Source: Latilactobacillus fuchuensis DSM 14340 = JCM 11249 (lineage in GTDB: Bacteria; Bacillota; Bacilli; Lactobacillales; Lactobacillaceae). From it: a stretch of 64,000 bases of DNA. Numbering within the stretch: position 1 is the first letter of the stretch; the number at the start of each line of letters is the position of its first letter. Location: the NCBI RefSeq assembly GCF_000615805.1, contig NZ_BAMJ01000004.1:1-64000 (forward strand), in the 5' to 3' direction. The position numbers and the translations under genes are program-made. Shown in pieces: positions 56,279-64,000 of this stretch. Below the pieces are notes generated by a model. It was given only the letters and a program-made list of their open reading frames with translations, was not told the DNA's origin and made no database searches.

Positions 56279-57676
56279 ATGGATAAGAAGCAGCGAGAGA
56301 ATTCACAACAAAGTGAAGTCGATCAAGAAAAGCATGAGAAATTTATTCATTATGCTGATGGTAGTAGTCTGGAAGAAATCAACAATACCGTTGCCATTCC
56401 AAAGAACGCGGGTTTTTGGAAGACCTTAATGGCTTTCATGGGACCAGGGGCGTTAGTGGCAGTTGGTTACATGGATCCTGGTAATTGGATTACGTCAATT
56501 GCCGGTGGTGCTCAGTACGCGTATACGTTGATTAGTGTTATTTTAGTATCAAACTTAATTGCTATGTTGCTCCAAGCAATGGCAGCCCGGCTCGGAATTG
56601 TGACGGGCATGGATCTAGCCCAAATGACGCGGGCTAAAACCGGTAAGAAAATGGGGATTTTCTTATGGATTGTCACCGAATTAGCCATCATGGCTACCGA
56701 TATTGCCGAGATCATTGGTTCGGCAATCGCGTTAGAACTGATTTTCAATATCCCGCTATTATGGGGCGTTCTCATTACCGCATTTGATGTATTATTGCTA
56801 TTATTATTGATGAAACTTGGTTTCCGTAAAATTGAAGCCATTGTGGCGACTTTAGTGGCCGTTATTCTATTCGTCTTTTTATATGAAGTGATTCTAGCAC
56901 AACCTAATATGGTCGACGTGGCAAAAGGCTTTGTCCCAAATCCTAAAATTGTCACGGATCGTAAGATGTTATTCTTAGCATTAGGGATCGTCGGGGCAAC
57001 GGTTATGCCGCATAACTTGTATTTACATTCATCAATTGCCCAAGCACGGCAATACGACCGCGATGATGTTGCTGAAAAACGTAAAGCAATCAAGTTTACG
57101 GTCATTGATTCTAATATTCAATTATCGATTGCATTCATCGTTAACTGTTTACTATTAATCTTAGGGGCCGCAATGTTCTTCGGGACTAATAGTGAGTTAG
57201 GACGCTTTGTTGATTTATTCAACGCCTTACAAAACAAAGAAATTGTCGGCAGTATTGCCAGTCCGATGTTGAGTTTATTATTTGCGATTGCCTTATTAGC
57301 TTCTGGGCAAAACTCAACGATCACCGGGACGCTTTCAGGACAGATTGTCATGGAAGGGTTCGTCCGCATGAAGATTCCATTGTGGGCAAGACGAGTGATT
57401 ACGCGAGGATTATCAATTCTACCCGTTATCATCTTTACGGTTTATTATCATGGTGATGAAGCCCAAGTCGAAAACCTATTGATTTATTCACAAGTTTTCC
57501 TCAGTGTGGCGTTACCGGTATCTATGATTCCATTGACGATGTTTACCAGTGATGAAAAAATCATGGGACCATTCGTCAATCGACCATGGGTCAAATATAC
57601 CGCTTGGTTTGTAACGGTTGTTCTAACCCTCTTAAATATCTATCTGATTTTACAAACAATTGGCTTAGTAGCCTAA
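56279..57676 (+). CDS. mntH: Manganese transport protein MntH (Nramp family)
   Basis: The 465-aa membrane protein imports Mn2+ (and Fe2+) with protons. It has the family's metal-site motif DPGNW in [20 protein letters not shown], the second metal-site region [15 protein letters not shown], and 11-12 hydrophobic segments. The hydrophilic N-terminus is long (about 45 residues). ATG 56279 has AGAGGTG upstream. Lactobacilli rely on high intracellular manganese against oxygen. The MntR-like site in the leader gives the likely control. Bidirectional terminator downstream. Confidence 0.95.
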   Translation: MDKKQRENSQQSEVDQEKHEKFIHYADGSSLEEINNTVAIPKNAGFWKTLMAFMGPGALVAVGYMDPGNWITSIAGGAQYAYTLISVILVSNLIAMLLQAMAARLGIVTGMDLAQMTRAKTGKKMGIFLWIVTELAIMATDIAEIIGSAIALELIFNIPLLWGVLITAFDVLLLLLLMKLGFRKIEAIVATLVAVILFVFLYEVILAQPNMVDVAKGFVPNPKIVTDRKMLFLALGIVGATVMPHNLYLHSSIAQARQYDRDDVAEKRKAIKFTVIDSNIQLSIAFIVNCLLLILGAAMFFGTNSELGRFVDLFNALQNKEIVGSIASPMLSLLFAIALLASGQNSTITGTLSGQIVMEGFVRMKIPLWARRVITRGLSILPVIIFTVYYHGDEAQVENLLIYSQVFLSVALPVSMIPLTMFTSDEKIMGPFVNRPWVKYTAWFVTVVLTLLNIYLILQTIGLVA

Positions 57677-57679
57677 ATT

Positions 57680-57729
57680 AAAAAGCTAATCAACATTCGC
57701 ATTAATGTGAGTGTTGATCAGCTTTTTTT
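57680..57729. terminator. Bidirectional terminator between mntH and the PAS/HTH gene
   Basis: AAAAAGCTAATCAACATT pairs, with a bulge, with GTGTTGATCAGCTTTTTTT; the tip is ATTCGCATTAATG. Confidence 0.88.
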
Positions 57730-58381
57730 AATTATTTTCTTTTTCAATCATCTTTAAATAGCGATAGACGCTGGGTTCTGAAACATTTAGAATCTGGGCG
57801 ACTTGGGGAATCGCGCCTTTGATTTGGAAGACGCCCTTTTCACTGAGTTGGGCACAGAGTTCGATTTTCTTCTGTTGCGTTAACGTGGTACCTGGTCGGA
57901 GCAAATCACGATCGATGACGGCGTAGATGATATCGGCAACACTTGTGTGCAGGACTTCAGTTGTCGGCGACTTGTGGATGGGTTGTGGATCAGTCAAATC
58001 CGGAATCCGTGCGATGGTTGCTAAGTGGCCCATTAAATCCGTATAAGCGGCGTTATCGAAATTAATGCAAAGTAATCCTAACAATTGGTTAGTTTCATCC
58101 TTGATAAAGAAAGTCGAGCCTTGGATTTTTTTATCGCCAGTTGCTGCTTTGTAGTTGGCAATAAAATTTTGTTCTTTGTAAACTTCGTCATGGACTAACT
58201 GAAGCGCATAACCTGTAATGGGGGAGTTCAAAGTCCGACCACTAATTTCAGCGTGTTCAATAGCGGCAATCGAAAATGAACCAGTTGTATCTAACCAATG
58301 AAGGACGATTTCATAATCTTGACTGAGTGTTTGCCCTAAAAAATAGACTAATTGTTGATAATGTTCGAGGGATGACGACAT
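57728..58381 (-). CDS. YheO-like PAS / HTH transcriptional regulator
   Basis: The 217-aa product has an N-terminal YheO-type PAS domain (about 10-115; LGQTLSQDYEIVLHWLD, NSPITGYALQLV) and a C-terminal HTH_22 domain (about 155-214; ELCAQLSEKGVFQIKGAIPQVAQILNVSEPSVYRYL in parts). The family includes DauR and is found beside amino-acid catabolic genes. It is divergent from the transporter plus cysteine-desulfidase-like pair and is a likely regulator of it (inference). ATG 58381 has AGGAGC upstream. AT-rich inverted sequences at 58412-58430 and 58474-58491 could be its sites. Confidence 0.88.
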   Translation of the reverse strand: MSSSLEHYQQLVYFLGQTLSQDYEIVLHWLDTTGSFSIAAIEHAEISGRTLNSPITGYALQLVHDEVYKEQNFIANYKAATGDKKIQGSTFFIKDETNQLLGLLCINFDNAAYTDLMGHLATIARIPDLTDPQPIHKSPTTEVLHTSVADIIYAVIDRDLLRPGTTLTQQKKIELCAQLSEKGVFQIKGAIPQVAQILNVSEPSVYRYLKMIEKENN

Positions 58382-58507
58382 TGACCAGGAGCTCCTTTAG
58401 AAGATAATATTTTATTATTATAATAACAAATAAATCTAGGAAGTCCATTAATAAGGCTTTAAGGATGAAATTATTTTGTTATAATAATAATTTTTTATTA
58501 AAATCTA

Positions 58508-58536
58508 TTTACAGATGACTTGTAAGCGCTTATAAT
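58508..58536 (+). promoter_or_regulatory. Promoter of the transporter/desulfidase pair with an embedded CRE
   Basis: TTTACA (58508-58513) and TATAAT (58531-58536) are 17 bases apart. TGTAAGCGCTTATA (58521-58534) matches the CRE consensus at 13 of 14 positions, has a perfectly symmetrical TAAGCGCTTA centre and overlaps the -10. Strong CcpA repression is expected. Confidence 0.8.
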
Positions 58537-58628
58537 AATGTTATTAGGATTGAGAATGATTGAGCAATCATGGTGCTAAGGTAATTTCAAGAGAACCCAA
58601 AAAGTAAGGTTAAATGGAGGGCGTCGTA

Positions 58629-59968
58629 ATGAAAGTAGTGGCAAATGGTAGTGAAGGTCGTAGTGGTCAAGTGAGTCAGCGAACGCAGCGACAGGCTAAT
58701 CGTGCGGGAATGACCACAGAAGAGTGGCAGTCGGCGGTTAAGTTTGATAGTACCGATCGCGGGTGGGTCATCATGAGTATCGGGATGGCCATCGGTGCAG
58801 GCATTGTTTTTTTACCAGTCAAAGTTGGGTTGGTTGGTTTATGGGTCTTCTTAGGCAGTTCGATCATTGCCTATCCAGCGATGTATTTATTTCAACGGTT
58901 ATTTGTCAACACGGTCGCGCGTGCTAAGAATTGCGATGATTATACGAGCGTTATTTCGGGATACTTAGGTAAAAATTGGGGATTATTCATTAGTTTTCTG
59001 TACTTTGCGATGTTGGTTATTTGGGTCTTTGTGTATTCGACAGCCATTACTAATGATAGTGCGTCGTACTTACATACGTTTGGCCTGACTAAAACGGTTT
59101 GGTCGCATAATCGTTTTACGGGTTGGCGGTTGTTATTTTATTAGTAGCACTTGCTTCGAGCGCCGAAAAAGTGATCTTTAAGATTTCAAGTTTCATGGTT
59201 TGTACGAAATTAATTATTATATTGATTTTAGGAATTGTCATGGTTAGTTTTTGGGATATGAGTAATATTCCTGCATTCCCATCATTTGGTTATTTTATCA
59301 AACAGACGATTATCATGATGCCATTTACATTGACGTCAATCCTATTTATTCAATCGTTGTCACCAATGGTGATTTCATTCCGTGCACATAACAAGAACAT
59401 CGAAGTGGCTCGGTATAAATCACAACGAGCAATGAATATCGCGTTCTTTACATTGTTCTTTGTGGTCTTTTTCTATGCGTTATCATTTAATTTCGCGATT
59501 GGCCATGATCAAGCAGTCGAAGCTTATCGGAATAACGTTTCAACGTTAGCGATTGCTGCCAAAAATATGAATGGTAGTACGGTCAAAATTCTATCCGTTG
59601 TGTTAAATATTTTTGCGGTGATGACTGCGTTCTTTAGTGTATTCTTAGGTTTCCGAGAATCTTGTCAGGGAATTGCCACTAATTTATTAAAACGTTTTAT
59701 GCCAGAAGATAAGATTAATAAAAAATTCTTGAGTATCGGAATCCTTATTTTTTCAGTCTTAGTGGCGTGGGGCGCAATCGTATTGAACGCACCAGTGTTG
59801 AGTTTTACTTCAATCTGTAGTCCAATATTTGGGATTATCGGTTGCTTAGTACCAGCCTATCTGGTTTACAAGATTCCGGAATTACGTGATTTAAAGAGTC
59901 CGGCATTATGGTTGATTATATTTACAGGGATCTTATTATTAATTTCACCATTTCTAGCGTTTATGTAA
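58629..59968 (+). pseudogene. HAAAP family amino acid transporter (SdaC/CyuP-like), frameshifted
   Basis: Two frames join into a 446-aa permease. The first has GWVIMSIGMAIGAGIVFLPVKVGLVGLWVF and breaks at FTGWRLLFY; the second continues GLAVVILLVALASSAEKVIFKISSF to the end. One T is missing in a T run at about 59113-59118 (expected RFYGLAVV); restoring it gives 447 codons. HAAAP proteins carry serine, threonine or cysteine with protons. The next gene encodes a cysteine-desulfidase-like protein, as with E. coli yhaO-yhaM (cyuP-cyuA), which favours cysteine or serine. ATG 58629 has GGAGGGC eight bases upstream. An indel error is likely. Confidence 0.84.
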
Positions 59969-59988
59969 AATGATTGGAGGAAAAGACA

Positions 59989-61278
59989 ATGTTAACATCA
60001 GAATTATTTATTCAGAATTTACAAGCAGGTGTTAAACCGGCAACTGGCTGTACGGAACCAATTGCAGTCGCTTTTGCGGCCGCTAATTGTATGGCTCATT
60101 TAGATCAAGGCGATATTGAAAAGATTGACGTCTTGGTCTCATCAAACGTAATGAAGAATGCGATGGCGGTCATGGTGCCGGGGATTGGTGAACCGGGTTT
60201 GCAGATTGCCGCTGCCACTGGTGCCTTAGCGGGCGATGCGACGGCTGGGTTGGATGTAATTGCCGACGTCGCAACTGATAAAATTCCGTTGATTAAAACG
60301 TTAGCGTATTCGGGGAAAGTGACTGCTAAAATTGCACCAGTCGAAGATGATTTGTATGTCGAAGTTGGGATTCAGACCGCGACAAGTGACGTTCGGGTTT
60401 ACATCGCGGGGAGTCATACGAATATTTATCGGCTTGAAAAAGATGGCCAACGGGTGATTGATAATGAACGACCAGCGAGTCATGCTGTTTCTGATTTGAA
60501 AAATGGGATGCAACAAGTTACATTCCAGCAAGTTTGGGACTTTGCAATGCAGGCGCCGCTCGAATCAATTGCTTTCATGCAAGAAGCCGACATATTGAAT
60601 ATGACGTTAGCCGAAGCAGGCTTAGCCAATGATTATGGGTTGAAACTAGGCCAATCATTACTTAAGAATGCGGCTAATCCCTTAGGACAAGGACCAGCTG
60701 ATTTGCAAGATAATATTATGGCGTATACCGCAGCAGCCAGTGACGCACGCATGGGCGGGGCACCATTACCGGCGATGTCGAATTCTGGTTCTGGGAACCA
60801 GGGCATCACGGCGACTGTCCCGGTCAGTGTGGTTGCTCGACACGTAGAAGCAACGGATGAACAATTGATTCGGGCCCAAACGTTATCACATCTTACGGCG
60901 ATTTACGTCCACGCCTTTTTACCCGTTTTATCTGCTTTTTGTGCCACCGATTCAGCGGGGATGGGCGCGGCTGCTGGGATTTGCTACCTGTTAGGTCATG
61001 ATTACGATACCGCTTGTATGGCGATTAAGAATATGGCTGGCGATGCGCCTGGTATGATTTGCGATGGGGCTGGTTGTTCCTGCGCGATGAAAGTGGCGAC
61101 GTCAACGAGTTCAATGTATCGATCGGTTAATCTGGCAATTCAAGGTATTGTGATTCCAGCCACCAATGGTTTGGTTTGTGAATCGATTGATGATACGATT
61201 CACGGGATTGGTATTCTGGGTACTAAAGGCTTGAAGGCTGCTGATCCAGCGGTGTTAGAAGTAATGATGGCTAAATAA
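59989..61278 (+). CDS. L-cysteine desulfidase family protein (CyuA/YhaM, UPF0597)
   Basis: The 429-aa cytoplasmic product has the family hallmark C21 in ATGCTEPIAVAF and a C-terminal cluster C358, C363 and C365 in CDGAGCSCAMK, which provide an oxygen-sensitive [4Fe-4S] site, and NSGSGNQGITATVPV. The reaction is cysteine to pyruvate, ammonia and sulfide; related serine deaminases share parts of the fold. Together with the upstream permease it would make pyruvate and H2S from cysteine. ATG 59989 has TGGAGG upstream; it follows the permease by 20 bp. A terminator follows. Confidence 0.88.
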   Translation: MLTSELFIQNLQAGVKPATGCTEPIAVAFAAANCMAHLDQGDIEKIDVLVSSNVMKNAMAVMVPGIGEPGLQIAAATGALAGDATAGLDVIADVATDKIPLIKTLAYSGKVTAKIAPVEDDLYVEVGIQTATSDVRVYIAGSHTNIYRLEKDGQRVIDNERPASHAVSDLKNGMQQVTFQQVWDFAMQAPLESIAFMQEADILNMTLAEAGLANDYGLKLGQSLLKNAANPLGQGPADLQDNIMAYTAAASDARMGGAPLPAMSNSGSGNQGITATVPVSVVARHVEATDEQLIRAQTLSHLTAIYVHAFLPVLSAFCATDSAGMGAAAGICYLLGHDYDTACMAIKNMAGDAPGMICDGAGCSCAMKVATSTSSMYRSVNLAIQGIVIPATNGLVCESIDDTIHGIGILGTKGLKAADPAVLEVMMAK

Positions 61279-61283
61279 TGATG

Positions 61284-61323
61284 AACGATTTAATCCGCAG
61301 ATTGGTGGATTAAATCGTTTTTT
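61284..61323 (+). terminator. Terminator of the transporter/desulfidase operon
   Basis: AACGATTTAATCC pairs with GGATTAAATCGTT around a ten-base loop, then a T run. Confidence 0.93.
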
Positions 61324-61433
61324 ATTGAGTAGCAATAGAGAATGATTTCGTTTCCAAATAATTTAATTGACGAATCTAGGGTCAATCCATGTTAATATTG
61401 TATTAAATGGGTAATAAGTAGGGAGAGCTAATA

Positions 61434-61562
61434 ATGAATGCTAAAGAAAAAATGCAAGCTTTAATCGATCAAAAAAAGGGTGGCGGCAAGTCCAAACAAA
61501 CGAACGTCGCTAAAAATGATCGTAAGAATATGCGTAAAGGCCCCAAGATATTTAACCGCTAA
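61434..61562 (+). CDS. Small basic protein (42 aa) of unknown function
   Basis: The short frame encodes NAKEKMQALIDQKKGGGKSK...NMRKGPKIFNR, a highly basic, hydrophilic peptide with 14 Lys/Arg of 42 residues and no membrane span. ATG 61434 has GGGAGAG eight bases upstream, and a terminator hairpin (61582-61611) follows, so it appears a real monocistronic gene. The basic composition suggests nucleic-acid or ribosome binding, but I know no characterised family. Confidence 0.65.
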   Translation: MNAKEKMQALIDQKKGGGKSKQTNVAKNDRKNMRKGPKIFNR

Positions 61563-61581
61563 ACTAGCGTCCAATCATGAC

Positions 61582-61611
61582 ACCTTCTAACTAATATTGG
61601 AAGGTTTTTTT
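61582..61611 (+). terminator. Terminator after the small basic protein gene
   Basis: ACCTTC pairs with GAAGGT around a 14-base loop containing a weak CTAATATTGG, followed by seven T. Confidence 0.75.
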
Positions 61612-61682
61612 AATCGTTTTAAATAACCCTTGCTCGTCACGTGACGTCATGGGTTATGGTTTGAATAAGGAGGTGATATTCT

Positions 61683-62401
61683 ATGACGATTTATACCACG
61701 GGAGAACTAGCCAAGTTGTGCGGTGTCTCCGTTCGGACGGTTCAATATTACGATGGTGTCCAGTTATTAAAACCACATCAGTTGTCTGAGAACGGGCGCC
61801 GTCTCTATTCTGAAACTGAAGTCCAAATATTACGGATGATTCTCGGTTATAAGCAGTTAGGTTTTTCACTGAAAGATATTCAACAAATTATGGCGAGCAA
61901 CAACGGCGAACGTTATTGACGATGTTGTTAAAACAACAGACGCAAATCATTGCGGAACGGGAACAAGTCTTACGACGGCAAAAAGCGTCCGTTAATTTCT
62001 TATTGACTGACTTAACCGAGAATGGCGAAATTTCCCGGGAAATAAACGTGATCGACATAGAAAATGCAATGGCTAAAAAAACGCAGTTGCAGAAGTTACA
62101 CGGTAAGATGTTTGCTTGGGGCTTTTTAATGGACGTGATTGAAATTGGTCTATTGGTATTAGGATTTACGAAAGGTATCTGGTGGCCGGTCTGGCTAGGA
62201 ATTCCAATCGTGATTGGATTAGGAATCTATGTGTCGAAATTGTACTATGATGGGATAGAATATGTCTGTCCGGCATGCCAAACCCAGTTTAAGCCACGGC
62301 TGCGAACGATGTTCTTTGCCCGCCATAATACGAAAGCGCGGGTCTTGACCTGTCCGCATTGTCAGCAAAAGAATTATTGCTTGGAAGTTAGTAGTAAATA
62401 G
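61683..62401 (+). pseudogene. MerR family regulator with membrane and zinc-ribbon domains, frameshifted
   Basis: The first frame (ATG 61683, AGGAGGTGA upstream) is a MerR DNA-binding domain: MTIYTTGELAKLCGVSVRTVQYYDGVQLLKP. It stops after ASNNGERY. The second frame continues TMLLKQQTQIIAEREQVLRRQKASV (coiled coil), two membrane spans (about 140-180) and a terminal zinc ribbon with CPACQTQF and CPHCQQKN. One T is missing at about 61914 (expected GERLLTMLLKQQ); restoring it gives 240 codons. A MerR domain tied to the membrane with a cytoplasmic ribbon is unusual. Ligand and targets unknown. All domains are complete, so an indel error is likely. Confidence 0.82.
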
Positions 62402-62470
62402 TATTTGTGGTTCTTTTTAATGAGCGAGCATGATATGCTATTGCTAATTAAGTACGCAACGGGGGTTGTC

Positions 62471-63244
62471 ATGATGATTAGTGATATGCAGATGTTAGTT
62501 TCAAAAAAGATTAAAGAAATTGAAGCTCGAGAAAACGTTGAAGTTATGATGGCTGTTGAATCGGGTAGCCGGGCGTGGGACTTCGCATCGCCAGATAGTG
62601 ATTACGATATTCGCTTTATTTATGTTCGGCGTGCAACGGATTATTTGAAATTAGAAGCACAACGCGACGTAATCGAATGGCAATTAGATGAAACACTAGA
62701 TATCAGTGGTTGGGATTTACAAAAAGCATTGAAGTTATTGTATCGTTCTAATCCAACGCTGTTTGAATGGGCGAGTTCACCGATTGTTTACTATCAATCA
62801 CCTAAGTTTGAACAGTTTAAAGAAATTTTGCCACAATATTTTTCAAAGAAGAAAAGTTTGTATCACTATTGGCACATGGCCAATACGAATCAACGAGAAT
62901 TTTTAAACGTTGAATTAGCACAGGTTAAAATCAAAAAATACTTCTATGTCCTACGCGCGATTTTGGCGAGTCAATGGATTTTAGAAGAGGGGACTAATCC
63001 GCCAATGCGATTCGCTGAACTGGTGGCGGCTAAGTTACCGCAGGAATTACAACCAGCTGTCGCTAAATTATTGGCACAAAAGGTTGACGTTCCAGAATTA
63101 AAACGGGTCGCGCGCGTCCCAGAATTAGATGAATATATTGCCAGTCATATCAGCCAAATGGAACAGCAAGCGCAAACGATGAACGAGTTACAACAGAATG
63201 ATTGGGAACCATTAGATACGCTTTTTATGTCATTAATTAAATGA
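62471..63244 (+). CDS. Nucleotidyltransferase superfamily protein (YcgL/RlaP-like)
   Basis: The 257-aa product has the polymerase-beta nucleotidyltransferase core: ESGSRAWDFASPDSDYDIRF, with G32-S33 and the metal ligands D44 and D46, then an all-helical C-terminal half. It resembles B. subtilis YcgL and the RlaP group associated with RNA repair; the acceptor is unknown. ATG 62471 (or 62474) with CGGGGGT upstream is chosen because a TATGCT -10-like sequence lies within the longer reading frame and the family begins here. Monocistronic. Confidence 0.85.
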   Translation: MMISDMQMLVSKKIKEIEARENVEVMMAVESGSRAWDFASPDSDYDIRFIYVRRATDYLKLEAQRDVIEWQLDETLDISGWDLQKALKLLYRSNPTLFEWASSPIVYYQSPKFEQFKEILPQYFSKKKSLYHYWHMANTNQREFLNVELAQVKIKKYFYVLRAILASQWILEEGTNPPMRFAELVAAKLPQELQPAVAKLLAQKVDVPELKRVARVPELDEYIASHISQMEQQAQTMNELQQNDWEPLDTLFMSLIK

Positions 63245-63251
63245 AAACAGG

Positions 63252-63415
63252 GCAGTGACATAAGTCGTCGTATTCTGATATTAGACGAATATTTTTTTGA
63301 CGCGCGCCAGAACTCATCAATTTCCGTTCAAATCAAAAAATCGTCTATCCTTAGTTCGGGATAGGCGATTTTTCAACTTGATACTCAATTGATACCCGAG
63401 TTCTGTCACAGCTTG
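63252..63415 (+). repeat. Nested-hairpin intergenic element, different from arrays A-D
   Basis: AGTGACA (63254-63260) pairs with TGTCAC near 63403-63408. Inside it AGAACTC pairs with GAGTTCT, ATCAATT with AATTGAT, and the innermost AAAATCGTCTATCC with GGATAGGCGATTTT. It begins soon after the nucleotidyltransferase stop and has the plan of arrays A-D (outer arms and an inner stem) but other sequences. The core could also be a terminator for both flanking genes. Confidence 0.6.
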
Positions 63416-63427
63416 TTTTTAAGAAAA

Positions 63428-63861
63428 TTATTCAAAAGATTGATCCGGGGGTGCGAGGTGTTTGACTGCCTTTTCGACCAAGTGATTTAACGTTTCGGTT
63501 TCTGTCGGTGTTAATCCAGTTTGGGCGTAGTCGCTACCAGCATGGCGATCTTTTTAATCGCTGGGTAGACGGCCTTCGCGTGTTCGGTTGGATAGAGTAA
63601 CCGCTGGCGCTTATCATTGGGATCAATCACCATTTCAATCCAATCATTCTTAATCAAATAATTGACGGCTTTAGTGACAATACTTTGTTGCCGAAAAAGT
63701 TGGTGTAACAGTTGTTTCTGGGAGATGCCGGGTTGATCACAAATGAATAAAACGTAATAGAAATTACTTTCGCTCAGATTATACGGGCGCAATTCACGAT
63801 TGAGATATTCGCGAATCATACGATTATAAATTGAAATCATTTTTTCCAGTTGATTAACCAT
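63428..63861 (-). pseudogene. MarR family regulator, frameshifted near the end
   Basis: The first frame (ATG 63861, GAGG upstream) encodes a winged HTH: LRPYNLSESNFYYVLFICDQPGISQKQLLHQLFRQQSIVTKAVNYL and a wing IDPNDKRQRLLYPT. It runs out at 63511. Adding one base near 63526 continues as YAQTGLTPTETETLNHLVEKAVKHL to a stop at 63428, giving 145 codons, the normal MarR length. It lies nine bases downstream of an MFS exporter gene on the same strand, a common regulator/efflux pairing. An indel error is likely. Confidence 0.85.
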
Positions 63862-63870
63862 TGGCTTACC

Positions 63871-64000
63871 TCATGCTTTTTTAGGTGAACGCAAGTAGGT
63901 GATTGCGATTAACATTAATAATACCGTACAAATCACGGTTAGCCAAATCGCTAAATGGAAACCAGTCACAAATTGAGCAGGAATCGTTGTGATTAAGATC
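63871..64000 (-). CDS. MFS exporter, C-terminal end (partial)
   Basis: Only the last 42 codons lie in the window. They encode ILITTIPAQFVTGFHLAIWLTV, then a hydrophobic helix ICTVLLMLIAITYL and RSPKKA. This is like the last helix of DHA-type multidrug exporters. It sits directly upstream of the MarR gene in one transcription unit. The rest of the gene is beyond position 64000. Confidence 0.7.
   Translation of the reverse strand, partial: ILITTIPAQFVTGFHLAIWLTVICTVLLMLIAITYLRSPKKA

Overview
The window looks like chromosomal DNA of a meat- or plant-associated lactic acid bacterium, most probably Latilactobacillus (sakei/curvatus group). The evidence is a low-GC Firmicutes gene style, AGGAGG-type ribosome binding sites, ctsR-clpC without mcsAB, a D-aspartate ligase/racemase pair beside a Lys-type MurE (a Lys-D-Asp peptidoglycan), and a phosphoketolase (xpk) near acetoin reductase and gluconate (gntZKP) genes. 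The species call rests on remembered family and gene-order knowledge, not on a database search.

Layout. 1-240: two tRNAs (Gly-GCC, Pro-CGG). 0.3-7.6 kb: ctsR-clpC stress operon, class III fructose bisphosphatase, and a U32 pair (tRNA hydroxylation type). 7.6-17.5 kb: accessory genes (GH43 glycosidase, DMT exporter, arylsulfotransferase-like protein, YitT, a frameshifted MFS gene, YfcC), interleaved with arrays of a structured intergenic repeat. 17.5-36.8 kb: cell-envelope genes (signal peptidase, D-Asp ligase/racemase operon, tyrosine phosphatase, two-component system with D,D-carboxypeptidase, murE, lipoprotein, LCP protein), guaB, a zinc-type ABC transporter and pepF. 36.9-50.2 kb: nucleoside transporter and a central-carbon block (GntR regulator, xpk, gltX, PfkB kinase, budC, RpiR regulator, gntZ-gntK-gntP). 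50.3-57.7 kb: ions and redox (P-type ATPase with a structured leader, Na+/H+ antiporter with a terminator in its leader, zinc alcohol dehydrogenase, mntH). 57.7-64 kb: a PAS/HTH regulator divergent from a transporter plus L-cysteine-desulfidase-like pair, a membrane MerR protein, a nucleotidyltransferase and a MarR/MFS pair.

Three things stand out. (1) Four loci carry about 10 units of a ~120 bp nested-hairpin element; each array starts just after the stop codon of the gene on its own strand, with conserved outer arms and variable inner stems that show compensatory changes. (2) The response regulator at 25255 has a near-perfect candidate regulon: a 16-bp box at the same distance from the -10 in front of its own gene and of a lipoprotein gene. 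(3) Ten genes are broken by single missing bases (12 lesions, every one a one-base loss), which looks like consensus-sequence error rather than decay. Other leads are twin RpiR boxes at the gnt promoter, CRE-type sites at five promoters, and unusual leaders in front of the P-type ATPase and the Na+/H+ antiporter.
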